From positions 62,001 through 126,000 of the forward strand of contig CAZUMJ010000001.1 in the NCBI GenBank assembly GCA_964621605.1: 64,000 nt of DNA. The letters are read 5' to 3'. Within the stretch, counting starts at the first letter, position 1. Each line of letters begins with the position of its first letter. Below are positions 32,265-41,150 of the stretch, piece by piece. The translations under genes were made by a program, and so were the position numbers. The stretch is from CAZUMJ01 sp964621605. GTDB taxonomy: Bacteria; Actinomycetota; Acidimicrobiia; Acidimicrobiales; Iamiaceae. Below the pieces are notes generated by a model. The model saw only the letters and a list, made by a program, of their open reading frames with translations, ran no database searches and was not told where the DNA came from.

Positions 32265-33317
32265 GGCCGATCGCCGCGTCGTCTGATCACCATGCCCCCA
32301 ACCGCGAGCACGGCCGCGGCGCCAACCCCGACGAGCAGGGCGAAGGTGCCCCGCGAGGACGAGTCCTTGTCGGTGTGAGGCCGAGGCGGTGAGGTGGGCT
32401 GCGGCGCCGGAGCAACCGTGCTGCTCGGGGTCGACGTCTCACGCGTGAACGACACGGGAAGGAGGAGGTCGAGGCTTCGGTCGGTGCCGGGCATCGCGTC
32501 GCTTCGCACGGCGAGCGCGCACCGGACGGCACGGCAGTCGGTTGCTGCATCGATGACGGCCTGCACGTGCAGCGAGACCGAGAATGCGCCGCCCGCGGCG
32601 AACGGTCGGGCAACGTCCTCGCCGTAGGCGGGAGGGGTGTCGTTCAGCCATGCCGCGCCCTCGGGCGGGGTGGTGCACGGCCCGGGGGCGAGNNNNNNNN
32701 NNNNNNNNNNNNNNNNNNNNNNNNNNNNNNNNNNNNNNNNNNNNNNNNNNNNNNNNNNNNNNNNNNNNNNNNNNNNNNNNNNNNNNNNNNNNGTCCTGCG
32801 AACGGTCTGACGAGCGGAGGTGGTCGTTGCGGGTCGTGATGGCACACCGCACCGAGAAGCAGTCGAGGCTGGCGTTGATCGTGGGGTGCGCCGTCATCGT
32901 CAGGGTGAAGGTGCCACCGGGGCCGTAGGGCTGGGCGAGGCCCATGCCGTAGGTGGGCGGGTTGTTCGACACCCATCCCGAGACGCCTTCGGTGCCGGTG
33001 CGGTCCTGGCCGCCGCCGCATGGGCCGGGCGCCGCGTTGGTGGCGGGCAGCACGCAGAGCGCCACGTAGATGCCCTTGTCGACGTGGAAGCCGGCACCGC
33101 TGACGGTGAGCGTCTGCCCACCGGGGTCGAGGCCGGTGGTCTGCGAGACGGTGAGCGTTCGCCCTTCACCGGTCACCGTGCGACCGTCGGCGGACAGCGT
33201 TGCAACGGGTGCGCGTGCCGGGTCGTCGGCTGCTCGTGCGGGGGCCGCGGCCAGGGTGACCAGGCCACTGAGCGCCAGGGTGAGCAGCATGATCGCTGCA
33301 ACTCGAGTTCTGGTCAC
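32261..33317 (-). CDS. Secreted two-domain protein with C-terminal membrane anchor, spans an N gap
   Basis: The first gene of the heme import operon. A signal peptide (about 1-29, ending APARA) precedes an Ig/neocarzinostatin-like domain (LTVSQTTGLDPGGQTLTVSG and YVALCVLP, with paired cysteines LDCFSVRCAI). After the gap a second copy of the same domain appears (LAPGPC, PPAYGEDVARPFAAGG, CRAVRCALAV). The C-terminus has a Pro/Thr linker, a hydrophobic helix and the tail RRRGDRP. The coordinates are not a multiple of three, so the real gap length must differ from 100 and be divisible by three; this is not a frameshift. Placement with HmuTUV suggests a role in heme or hemoprotein binding, which is inference. 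Confidence 0.65.
32693..32792. other. Assembly gap (100 N)
   Basis: A placeholder gap between two similar domain-coding segments. Unlike the other two gaps, its flanks share no identical sequence. Reading-frame arithmetic shows the true size is not 100. Confidence 0.95.
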
Positions 33318-33369
33318 GGTGGCGCTACCTACTCCCGTCCGGTCGCCATGTCTGGTACACCACTGACAT

Positions 33370-33392
33370 ATAGTAAGGTGGACTTTACACTA
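33370..33392. promoter_or_regulatory. Candidate iron-regulator site between the heme import and heme oxygenase genes
   Basis: An AT-rich imperfect inverted repeat has outer arms TAGT (33371-33374) and ACTA (33389-33392), with AGTAAGGT facing ACTTTACACT. It begins with ATAGTAAG, the same octamer found upstream of the HtaA-like gene. It sits between the divergent starts at 33317 and 33446, where one repressor could control both arms. Confidence 0.5.
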
Positions 33393-33445
33393 GAGCGTTA
33401 GCTTGGTGTCCAACTGACATCACCACCTAGATGCGAGGCCATGCC

Positions 33446-34105
33446 ATGCCGGTGACCACCGAGCCACCCGTTGACATCACCTTCTCCGATGCGGTCCGCC
33501 AGGCGACCGCCGGCGTCCACCGCACCGCCGAGACGGCTCCCTTCCTGGGTCGCCTGCTCGGCGGAGCGCTGCCCATCACCGACTACGGCCGCCTGATCGT
33601 GCAGCACCACGCGATCTACCACGCGCTGGAGGCGTCCAACGCGGTCATGGCGTCAGACCCGGTCGCCGGGCCCTTCGTGAGCAACGAGCTGCTTCGGCGA
33701 CCGGCGCTCGAACGCGATGCGATCGCTGTGCTGGGCACCGACTGGGCGGAACGACCCGAAGCGGAGCTCGTTCCCGCCACCGTCGAGTACTGCCAGCGTC
33801 TCCTCGAAGTGGGCGGGAGCTGGCCGGGCGGGTGGATCGGCCACCAGTACGTCCGTTACCTCGGCGACCTCTCGGGCGGCTTGCACATCCGACAGGTGAT
33901 CGAGCGGATCTACGACATCGACGCCGACACGGGCACCGCCTTCTACGACTTCCCGAAGGTGCCCGACCCGCAGGCGTGGAAGCAGGCATACCGGCAGCGC
34001 CTCGACGCGGCACCGTGGGACGCAGACGAACAGGCGCGCATCGTCGACGAGGTGCTGGAGGCGTATCGCCTCAACACCGCGATCTTCACGCAGCTCGGTG
34101 AGTGA
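33446..34105 (+). CDS. hmuO: Heme oxygenase
   Basis: A 219-residue biliverdin-producing heme oxygenase. The proximal heme ligand is H25 (AGVHRTAE), the same number as in classical HmuO/HO-1. The distal helix motif RYLGDLSGG with QYV and HIRQVIE is intact near residue 140. It opens imported heme with O2 and reductant to release iron, CO and biliverdin. ATG 33446 (MPVTTEPP) is chosen, with ATG 33431 a weaker option. It is divergent from the heme import operon and overlaps the following DUF2470 gene by 8 bp. Confidence 0.93.
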   Translation: MPVTTEPPVDITFSDAVRQATAGVHRTAETAPFLGRLLGGALPITDYGRLIVQHHAIYHALEASNAVMASDPVAGPFVSNELLRRPALERDAIAVLGTDWAERPEAELVPATVEYCQRLLEVGGSWPGGWIGHQYVRYLGDLSGGLHIRQVIERIYDIDADTGTAFYDFPKVPDPQAWKQAYRQRLDAAPWDADEQARIVDEVLEAYRLNTAIFTQLGE

Positions 34106-34412
34106 GCGCGCCACCGCGGCGTGGCTCACCGCCGACGTGGTGACCGCGATCCTGCGTCACATGAACGACGATCACCGGGACGACAACGTCGTCATCTGCC
34201 GCGGTGTCGGTGGCGTTGCTGACGCGACGGAGGCCGTGTGCGTCGGGCTCGACCTGCACGCCGTGACCTTCACTGCACAGACGTCGACCGGTCGCCGAGA
34301 CGTCCGCGTCCCGTTCGCCGCGGCCCTGACAGACCGCCCGCAGGTCAGGGCCGAGATCGCCGCGCTCTACCACGAGGCCGCGGCGCGGCTCGGGCTCCCA
34401 CCTCGCACCTGA
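34098..34412 (+). CDS. DUF2470 protein, heme-utilisation accessory
   Basis: A 104-residue protein matching DUF2470, the domain found at the C-terminus of HugZ/HutZ-type heme proteins: VVTAILRHMNDDHRDDNVVI with a central VGLDLHAVTFTA, and VRVPFAAALTDRPQVRAEIAAL at the end. The conserved HMNxDH core lies at about 21-26. In relatives this domain binds heme or sits beside heme oxygenases. Here the GTG start overlaps the hmuO stop by 8 bp, so it is coexpressed and probably helps heme handover or degradation. It is a stand-alone domain. Confidence 0.85.
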   Translation: MSERATAAWLTADVVTAILRHMNDDHRDDNVVICRGVGGVADATEAVCVGLDLHAVTFTAQTSTGRRDVRVPFAAALTDRPQVRAEIAALYHEAAARLGLPPRT

Positions 34413-34446
34413 GTGCGACGGCCTGGCGTCGTCACGTCGCGCGGGA

Positions 34447-35847
34447 TCACGTGGAGGGCGTGGCGGGACCACCCGCAGCGGCCTGGTCGGGAGTGCCGAT
34501 GCACCAGCCGCCCTTCTGCGAACCCTTCACCTCGTATAGGGCCCGGTCTGCCGCGTCGACGAGGACGTCGATCGAGCACGACCCGGGTTGCGCGGCCGCG
34601 ATGCCGATACTTGCCCCGACGGTCACCTCGCGGTCGCCGATCGTGACCGGTGCGCGCAACGTCACGAGGAGGCGTTCCGCGAGCATCTCGAGTGCGGCGA
34701 CGTCACGCACCCTGGGGCACAGGATCGTGAACTCGTCGCCACCGATTCGAGCGACGAGGTCGTAAACGCCGACGGTGGTGCGCAGACGTGTCGCGACCTG
34801 CGTCAGAAGGACGTCGCCGACGCCGTGGCCGAGCGAGTCGTTGATCGGCTTGAAGCCGTCGAGGTCCACGTAGAGAACCCCCACGAGCCCCGTCCTGCCC
34901 GAACGGTCGAGCTGTTCTTGGAGCTGCTCGAAGAAGGTGGCGCGGTTCGCCAGACCGGTCAGGGCATCGTGGTGCGCGGCGTGGCGGAGGCGTGCAGCAG
35001 CCGCCTCGCGTTCGAACAGCAGGGCGCTGAGCCGGACGAGGCGGTCGAGTGCGTTTCGGCAGGTGTGGTCGGGCTCTTCGTCGTCGCGACGCCACAGCAC
35101 GAGGCAGCCGTCGACGGCGTGTCCGTTCGGTGCCGTGATCGGCCACGCCCAGCACCAGAGGTGGCCGCGCTCGGCTGCCTCTGCGGCCAGCGCGTCGGGA
35201 AGGTCTGCGCAGGGCGCCCAGCGCGGCTCACCGGTTGAGCGAGCCGCTTCCCACGGCACGTTCCCGTCGAGAGGTACGTCGCCGCGTTGATGAGGGCCGA
35301 GCGTCGCCGCGGCGCGCGTGTGCTGTGCTCCGGTGACCGCATCGGGGTAGAAGACGATGCCGTCACCGGCGAGCGTCTCGGCGCCCATGACACCGACGAG
35401 CAGGTCGAGCACCTCTCCGAGTGGTGCGTTGCCGGCGATGGCGTCCAGGGTCTTGTCGAGCAACCAGTGCTCGTCCCATGGCCTGGCGTACACGGCGAGC
35501 CCACGCACGTCCGGGTCGTCGAACTGGGCGTTGGCGGTGATCTCCGCGATGACCTGGGAGCCGTCGGCCCGGTTCAGGCGGAACAGCATCGGGCGCTGCA
35601 TCCCCGACGCGGTCATCGCGTAGGCAACAGAATCGATCGCTTCTGCGCTCCACCCCACGTCGACGTGGTCGAGGATGTTCGATCCGCGAGCCTTCTCCGA
35701 GGAGACCCCGAACAGCCGCTCGACCGCGCCGCTCGTCCAGGTGATCGTTCCGTTCTCGTCGACGATGAACATCACGAACGGAGCCAAGTCGCCGAGGCGG
35801 CGGGCGAGGCGCGCCTCACGGTCGGCGTCGTGTCCCCTCGAAGTCAC
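34447..35847 (-). CDS. PAS-GGDEF diguanylate cyclase
   Basis: A 466-residue cytoplasmic signalling enzyme. An N-terminal PAS domain (about 20-125, PFVMFIVDENGTITWTSGA) is followed by a GAF-like region (about 130-280) and a GGDEF domain at about 285-445. The catalytic motif IGGDEF and the substrate motif DLDGFKPINDSLGH are intact, so it should make c-di-GMP. No RxxD inhibitory site precedes GGDEF, suggesting no product inhibition of the usual kind. The ligand sensed by PAS/GAF is unknown. It is convergent with the heme degradation genes, 34 bp apart. Confidence 0.9.
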   Translation of the reverse strand: MTSRGHDADREARLARRLGDLAPFVMFIVDENGTITWTSGAVERLFGVSSEKARGSNILDHVDVGWSAEAIDSVAYAMTASGMQRPMLFRLNRADGSQVIAEITANAQFDDPDVRGLAVYARPWDEHWLLDKTLDAIAGNAPLGEVLDLLVGVMGAETLAGDGIVFYPDAVTGAQHTRAAATLGPHQRGDVPLDGNVPWEAARSTGEPRWAPCADLPDALAAEAAERGHLWCWAWPITAPNGHAVDGCLVLWRRDDEEPDHTCRNALDRLVRLSALLFEREAAAARLRHAAHHDALTGLANRATFFEQLQEQLDRSGRTGLVGVLYVDLDGFKPINDSLGHGVGDVLLTQVATRLRTTVGVYDLVARIGGDEFTILCPRVRDVAALEMLAERLLVTLRAPVTIGDREVTVGASIGIAAAQPGSCSIDVLVDAADRALYEVKGSQKGGWCIGTPDQAAAGGPATPST

Positions 35848-35953
35848 TCGGACATCGTATGGCTTGCGTCGCGGTCAGGGCCGTCCCAGGTCAGTGCCGT
35901 CCCAGGTCAGTGCGGCGCGGGGCTACGGCCCGCAGCGCGCATGCGAGCTCCGC

Positions 35954-37780
35954 CTAGCGCCCCAGCGCGAACGGCGCGGTCAGGCAGAGTTCGACGTTGC
36001 GGTCGTCTCGCTCGCCGAGCAGCGACACCGGATCGAACCATCGGTCGTCGTTCACCGAGAGCTCCCGACTCAGCGCGGCCAAAGCCGTGGGCGTCCAGCC
36101 CCCCGGAGGGGGCCAGCTCATCGTCGGGGGTGCCGCCTGGTCGAGCACCGTCACGAGGATCGACACCGTGCCGTCCTGGTTGTCGAAGAACTCGAAGGTT
36201 CGACCCTGCTGACCGAAGTTGGCCACGCTCGCGGTGCAGACCTCCCAAAAGCCGCGGCGCGTCGCGTCAGCGTCCGATCCGGAGACGCGGTGGGCGGCGA
36301 TGCGATGCTGGTGGGAGTGTCCGTTGAACCAGAGCACGACGTTCGGGTACCGACCGAGGAGTGCCACCAGGGCCGCACCGTCGGTGGCAGGACCGGGGTC
36401 GGCCTGGTCGTCGTGGTGGTTGTCCATCACCCATGAGTTGTGGTGGCTCACCACCACGACGAGTCGATCGTGTCCCCCGCATGGGACGGAACGGCCGTGC
36501 TCGTCGAATCGGTGGGTGTGGTGACGCGCCAGTTCTTGTTCGAGCCACGCGGTCTGGCGTGGTCCGAGTCGCCCTTCGTCGCCGTTCGTGCGGTTGGTCG
36601 TATCCAGGCCGATCACCTGCACGTGCATGCCGTGCGGGCGTGACCACCAGGTGTCCGCGGCCGACCCGGCCTCGGCGTCGAAGCCGTGGCCGCGCTGGCC
36701 GGCGCCCGGGTGGTCATCCTGCTCGGCGAAGATGCGGGTGAGGTACTCCTCGTGGCTGAGTGCACGGCGCTGCGCTGGGTCGGGTGTCGCAGCGGTGGTG
36801 CCACGGCGGGGAGCCCAGCGTTCCCAGCGGCGGGTGTCGGCTCCGGGAAGCGACGCCAACACGATCGCCCGCACCAGCGACGAGCCGCTCACCGGCGCGC
36901 GCGTGCTGTCGCGCACCATGGCTTCGACCCTGTCGATGCGCAGCCCCTTCGCTGGTCCGAACGTGCCCGAGAAGATGCGGTCGTGGTTGCCGAGCACGGT
37001 CAGCCAGGGAACCGCGAGGCCTTCGGGGTCGAACGGCGCCACGGCGGCGTCGAGCACGCCCGGCAAGTAGGGGAACCCGTGGCGTTGCAGACGATCGACC
37101 CCCGGGAGGTCCGGGTTCCAGGCGGCGCGCCAGCCGGACCGCTGCACGCCCTCGTAGCTTCCGGGAAGCCCGGTGTCGGGTGTGACCGTGCGGCCAGCCA
37201 GCACGTCGAGCCACCACTCGACCTCGGCGGCAGTGCGGTTGTCGGTGTGGTCACCGGTCTGGATGCACCACGCCATGGATGCCCCGCTCACGGGGCTTGT
37301 CGTGACGCGGTTCGTGGCACGTACGAGCTGATCGAACACGTGTGTCGTCATCGTCTCCTGCGGACGATGACCCGCGTCGCTCCCCGGGTGCACCCAACCG
37401 AACGCCTGGCCGCCGACCATCCGGGCGGGGGACTGGCTGTCGCAGATGTGGATGTCGGTGTGGTGCGCGACGTAGAGCAACGAGCGCCGGCTCTGCGCAC
37501 GGGACGGGCTCGGCGTGGCCCCGAGGTCGTCCCGCAGCAGGTGATCTTCGCCGGGCGCCCACGAGAGCGTCCGGTAGCGACCGTTCCCGACCGGGCGGAT
37601 GGTTGCATCCAGGGTCGTCCGCACGTCGTCGGCATGCTCGGGGGGCGCGTCGGCGGGAGCCGAGCGGACCGCGCCGTGCAGGGGTGCACCGGCCCGAGCG
37701 GCTCGATCCTGTGCCCGAGCGCGTCGCAGCCGGGCGGCCACGCGTGGCGGTGACGTGATGTTCGGTTCGAAGAACGGCAT
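35954..37780 (-). CDS. Calcineurin-like metallophosphoesterase (PPA1498 type)
   Basis: A 608-residue protein. The metallophosphoesterase motifs are in order: HHTDIHICD near residue 107, TGDHTDN near 175, LGNHDRIF near 260, VSHHNSW near 450 and NGHSHQHR near 490, giving a full two-metal site. The long insert and size match the actinobacterial TIGR03767 (PPA1498) family. The substrate is unknown. No signal peptide is obvious, although several relatives carry a Tat signal. A 221-bp region with no recognised element separates it from the next gene. Confidence 0.85.
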   Translation of the reverse strand: MPFFEPNITSPPRVAARLRRARAQDRAARAGAPLHGAVRSAPADAPPEHADDVRTTLDATIRPVGNGRYRTLSWAPGEDHLLRDDLGATPSPSRAQSRRSLLYVAHHTDIHICDSQSPARMVGGQAFGWVHPGSDAGHRPQETMTTHVFDQLVRATNRVTTSPVSGASMAWCIQTGDHTDNRTAAEVEWWLDVLAGRTVTPDTGLPGSYEGVQRSGWRAAWNPDLPGVDRLQRHGFPYLPGVLDAAVAPFDPEGLAVPWLTVLGNHDRIFSGTFGPAKGLRIDRVEAMVRDSTRAPVSGSSLVRAIVLASLPGADTRRWERWAPRRGTTAATPDPAQRRALSHEEYLTRIFAEQDDHPGAGQRGHGFDAEAGSAADTWWSRPHGMHVQVIGLDTTNRTNGDEGRLGPRQTAWLEQELARHHTHRFDEHGRSVPCGGHDRLVVVVSHHNSWVMDNHHDDQADPGPATDGAALVALLGRYPNVVLWFNGHSHQHRIAAHRVSGSDADATRRGFWEVCTASVANFGQQGRTFEFFDNQDGTVSILVTVLDQAAPPTMSWPPPGGWTPTALAALSRELSVNDDRWFDPVSLLGERDDRNVELCLTAPFALGR

Positions 37781-38001
37781 GGTGGTCGTCCTGTCCGTGA
37801 CATGTAGGCGTCGAGTGAGGAGGTGCCGCCGGCGGCGTCACCCTACGCACGTCGGCGTGTGGAGGAGTCGCACCACCTCGGGCCGTGTGCTGCGATGGGG
37901 CCGTGAGCCCATGGGAACGCGCCTCTGACCGGGCGCGACTCGGGAACGAGGTGGGTCTCGTCACCGTAGGCTGGCGCGAGAGATAGGCGAGAGGAGCGGC
38001 C

Positions 38002-38472
38002 ATGAAGGTGTTGGTTGCGACCGACGGCTCCGAAGCCGCGGTGGAAGGTGCCCGTGAAGCGCTCGAGCTGCTGCGAGAGCAGGTCGAGGTCCTGCTGGTC
38101 ATGGTGGTCCCCGAGAAGGAAGATCCGATGGCGTCCGCCGGCGGTTTCGAGGGGCCGGTGATGAGTGAGGAAGAGGCCGAGGCCGAGTTCGAAGCCGCGA
38201 CCGAGCTCGGTGAAGAGGCGCTCGCACATACCGCGGACGTGCTCGCTCGCGCCGCGGTGACCGTCGGTGACACGGTCCGCACCGAGTTGCTCACCTCCGA
38301 TGTCGACGCGGGCACGGCCATCGTGGGCGAGGCCGAGCGAAGTGGCGCCGATCTGATCGTCATCGGGGCGAGCGGCAAGGGCCTGCTGCGCCGGATCATC
38401 AGCGGGTCGGTGTCCGATCACGTCGTGCGCCACGCGCACTGCCCGGTGTTGGTGGTTCGGCACCGCCACTGA
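38002..38472 (+). CDS. Universal stress protein
   Basis: A 156-residue single-domain UspA protein. It begins KVLVATDGSEAAVEGA, and the ATP-binding motif GASGKGLLRRIISGSVSDHV (G-x2-G-x9-G-S) is complete, so it should bind ATP. An unusually acidic insert (EEEAEAEFEAATELGEEAL) lies in the middle. By family it supports survival under starvation, oxidative or redox stress. GGAG precedes the ATG. It is transcribed alone. Confidence 0.9.
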   Translation: MKVLVATDGSEAAVEGAREALELLREQVEVLLVMVVPEKEDPMASAGGFEGPVMSEEEAEAEFEAATELGEEALAHTADVLARAAVTVGDTVRTELLTSDVDAGTAIVGEAERSGADLIVIGASGKGLLRRIISGSVSDHVVRHAHCPVLVVRHRH

Positions 38473-38516
38473 CACCGGACCGCAACCGCTGTCGGCACCC
38501 CTCGTCGTCGTGACGA

Positions 38517-38975
38517 TCAGCTCATGTTCGACCCGGGTTCCCAGCAAGGCGGTGCGACATGCCGGTGCGCGTCGTCCACGGCCGGGATCGAGGTGACGCT
38601 CAGGAGCGCGCCGCCGTCGCGGGCTTCGATGCTCCACCAGGCATGCGGCGCCACGACGATGTGCGGAGTGGCACCGGGGTAACCCACTCGTCCGAGCACG
38701 GAGTCGTGTGTCCCGATCCCGTCGTGTGACACGCGCACCTCCACGTCGTCGCCGTCGAGGTGATGCCACACCATGGTCACGTCGTTGCGTTGCCAGGAGC
38801 ACACCTCGCCGGGTCCGAGGAGGAGGTAGGAGGCGCTGGCGCCGTCACGCTCCCCGTCACCCCCGGTGGGTGACCTCCACGCTTCGTGCCAGCGGCCCCC
38901 GGCGCTGTCGTTGTGGAGGTGGAGCTGCAACGCGATGGCCTCGAGGTCGAGCCGTGGCGCACCGTCGCTCACCAT
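38517..38975 (-). CDS. Cupin family protein (DUF985)
   Basis: A 152-residue small cupin of the DUF985 (cupin_5) family. The typical order is visible: LHNDSAGGRWHEAWRSP, then ASASYLLLGPGEVCSWQRND, WHHLDGDDVEV and late VVAPHAWWSIEA. The His residues suggest a metal or sugar-nucleotide pocket, but the family's activity is not firmly known. The ATG overlaps the stop of the upstream DUF2804 gene by 7 bp, so the two are cotranscribed. Confidence 0.85.
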   Translation of the reverse strand: MVSDGAPRLDLEAIALQLHLHNDSAGGRWHEAWRSPTGGDGERDGASASYLLLGPGEVCSWQRNDVTMVWHHLDGDDVEVRVSHDGIGTHDSVLGRVGYPGATPHIVVAPHAWWSIEARDGGALLSVTSIPAVDDAHRHVAPPCWEPGSNMS

Positions 38976-40021
38976 CGGTTGCGTGCCTCTTCGGCGAAGC
39001 CCTGGATGCGGTCAACCGCAAGCGTGCCACCGCGTCCGTCCGGGACGACGCCGCTCCATCGGCCGAACACCTGGTGCACCTCCATCGACAGCACCCCGGC
39101 GGTGGTGCGGCTGTGACGGTCATAGACCGGTGTCAACGTGATGTCGAGGCCGCAGCCACCGTGGACGTGCCAGGGCGCCAGGGGCTCCTCCCACGAGTAG
39201 TCCCAGGTGAGCTCCTCGCCGATCTTCACGAGCGAGCCGTCCACGATCACGCCGTTCTCCGTGGCGCCGGTGCCGTCGGTCCACTTGGCCCCGATCTGTA
39301 CCCCCACCAGCGGTCCGCCATCGGTCGCGCGACCGCTCGCGCCGCCCCAGTTCCAACGCATCTTGTAGGGCCAGCGCCCACGCCCCACGTCGAGGATGCC
39401 CCACGCCTCGAGTTCGTCATCGTTCGGGTCCGTCCCGCCGAAGGTGAAGCGCTCCTCGCCGAGGTGGAGACTGCCGACGGCCGGGCGGGCCTGGTGCTTG
39501 GAGGTGAACTGGAAGCGCTTCGGGCTCCAGGGGACGACCACGTTGAGTGAGTCCTGTTGCCGTGCGCCAACCGACACGTCGAGGTGACACGCTCCGCGCC
39601 CCTTCTCGGTCCACGAGGCGAGCAGACGCGTAGCGTCATCGGTGTCGCTCACCTCGACGGTGAGCCCCCGGTTCGAGAAGCGCAGCGGTTCGGTGCCGGG
39701 GCGCTGCGGCAGCGACACACCCCGAGACGCCGGACGGGCCGCGACCCGGCGGCCGCTGCGCCCGCTCCGCAGGTCGATCCAGTCGATCGAGACCAGCCCC
39801 AGGTAGTCGATGTCGGCGAAGGTCACGGCGACGATGACCGCGTCGCTCTGGATGGCCCAATAGTCCCAGCGTTTGTTGCGCCCCCACGCTCGGCGCATGT
39901 TGCCCCGGTGCAGCGGGTGACGAGACCAGCCGCGTGCGGCCGGGTTGAGGAGCCCACCGTCGGGCATGCAGAGATCGACGGCTTCGGTGAGCTCACGTTC
40001 GTGCGTCAGGGGTGCGGGCAT
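38969..40021 (-). CDS. DUF2804 family protein
   Basis: A 350-residue DUF2804 protein. It starts with an LCMPDGGLLNPAARGWSRHP motif, then NMRRAWGRNKRWDYWAI. Beta-rich blocks (WGILDVGRGRWPYKMRWNWG, LTWDYSWEEPLAPWHV and EVHQVFGRWSGVV) recall the double-beta-barrel AttH/lipocalin-like hydroxylase fold. The biochemical role is unknown; co-occurrence with lipid metabolism in actinobacteria is common. ATG 40021 is chosen because the family N-terminus follows directly. It overlaps the downstream cupin gene and is divergent from the phosphotriesterase-like gene (79 bp apart). Confidence 0.85.
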   Translation of the reverse strand: MPAPLTHERELTEAVDLCMPDGGLLNPAARGWSRHPLHRGNMRRAWGRNKRWDYWAIQSDAVIVAVTFADIDYLGLVSIDWIDLRSGRSGRRVAARPASRGVSLPQRPGTEPLRFSNRGLTVEVSDTDDATRLLASWTEKGRGACHLDVSVGARQQDSLNVVVPWSPKRFQFTSKHQARPAVGSLHLGEERFTFGGTDPNDDELEAWGILDVGRGRWPYKMRWNWGGASGRATDGGPLVGVQIGAKWTDGTGATENGVIVDGSLVKIGEELTWDYSWEEPLAPWHVHGGCGLDITLTPVYDRHSRTTAGVLSMEVHQVFGRWSGVVPDGRGGTLAVDRIQGFAEEARNRW

Positions 40022-40100
40022 CTGTGCATTCCACCAGGAGAAGCACCCGGTTGCTCGCCACTGTGCAGCGGGCCGCGCCTGGCTCGTGCCAGGGTGGGGC

Positions 40101-41078
40101 ATGGCAACTGTGCAGACCGTCGGTGGCACCGTCGACGTCGCGGATCTCGGCGTCACCCTGATGCACGAGCACGTGTTCGTGCTCAACCCGGAGCACCTCC
40201 ACAACTACGGCGACGGCGGCTGGTGGGACGAGGACGCGCAGGTCGCGGCGGCGACGGAGAAGCTGCGACGCCTCGGGTCTCTGGGTGTGCGCACCATCGT
40301 CGATCCCACCGTGCTGGGTCTCGGTCGTGACATCGCTCGTGTCCAACGTGTCGTGGCGGGCCTCGACCTGCACGTGATCGTCGCGACCGGCCTCTACACC
40401 TACGGCGATCTCCCGTTCGTCTACTCGCAGCGCGGCCCGGGCACGATGCTGGCCGGGCCCGACCCGATGGTGGCCGACTTCATCCGGGACCTCACCGAGG
40501 GGATCGGCACCACCGGTGTGCGTGCCGCGTTCCTGAAGTGCGCGGTGGAGCACGCGCCTGCGTCCGCAGGGGTCGAGCGCACGCTGCGCGCCGTCGCCGA
40601 CGCGCACGTTGCGACGGGCGCGCCGATCACCGTGCACACCTCCGCTCGGGAGGGCACCCCACCGATCGCCCTCGCCGTGTTCGAGGAGCATGGTGTCGAC
40701 CTGACGAAGGTCGTGGTCGCCCACGCGGGTGACAACACCGATGTCGATGCGCTGAAGGCCCTCGCGGATCGGGGCGTCACCCTCGGCATGGACCGCTTCG
40801 GTCTCGATCTTTTCGCCACGACCGAGGCGCGCGTGGCGACCATCGCACGCTTGGCAGCCGACGGGTACGCCGATCGCATGGTGCTCAGCCACGACGCGTC
40901 GTGCTTCATCGACTGGTTCGGCCCTGAAGGTCCGGAGATGCAGGCGCTGCTCACGCCGAACTGGCACTACGAGCACATCTCCCGTGACGTGCTCCCCGCG
41001 TTGCGCGCGGCCGGTGTCACCGACGCACAGGTGGACGAGATGCTCGTCGCGAACCCCCGGCGGTACTTCGGCGGCTGA
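40101..41078 (+). CDS. Phosphotriesterase-family amidohydrolase
   Basis: A 325-residue TIM-barrel hydrolase. The binuclear metal set is visible: HEH in LMHEHVF (about 23-25), the bridging Lys in AFLKCAVE near 150, His in ITVHTSAREG near 180, His in VVAHAGDN near 210 and Asp in LSHDASC near 265. By family it hydrolyses phosphotriesters or, more often in such homologues, lactones; which one is not decidable here. ATG 40101 is chosen, with AGGGTGGGG just upstream. It is divergent from the DUF2804 gene. Confidence 0.88.
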   Translation: MATVQTVGGTVDVADLGVTLMHEHVFVLNPEHLHNYGDGGWWDEDAQVAAATEKLRRLGSLGVRTIVDPTVLGLGRDIARVQRVVAGLDLHVIVATGLYTYGDLPFVYSQRGPGTMLAGPDPMVADFIRDLTEGIGTTGVRAAFLKCAVEHAPASAGVERTLRAVADAHVATGAPITVHTSAREGTPPIALAVFEEHGVDLTKVVVAHAGDNTDVDALKALADRGVTLGMDRFGLDLFATTEARVATIARLAADGYADRMVLSHDASCFIDWFGPEGPEMQALLTPNWHYEHISRDVLPALRAAGVTDAQVDEMLVANPRRYFGG

Positions 41079-41150
41079 TCGGTACCCCGCGGCGGCCCGC
41101 GCCCCGCGCCCAGGGAGGTCACCGCGCGCAACTGACGCGGGCAACCGTCG

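Noticed and set aside
32261..33317. Frameshifted pseudogene
   Set aside because: The apparent frame change falls exactly at a 100-N placeholder; both sides are intact and a gap length divisible by three restores one frame.
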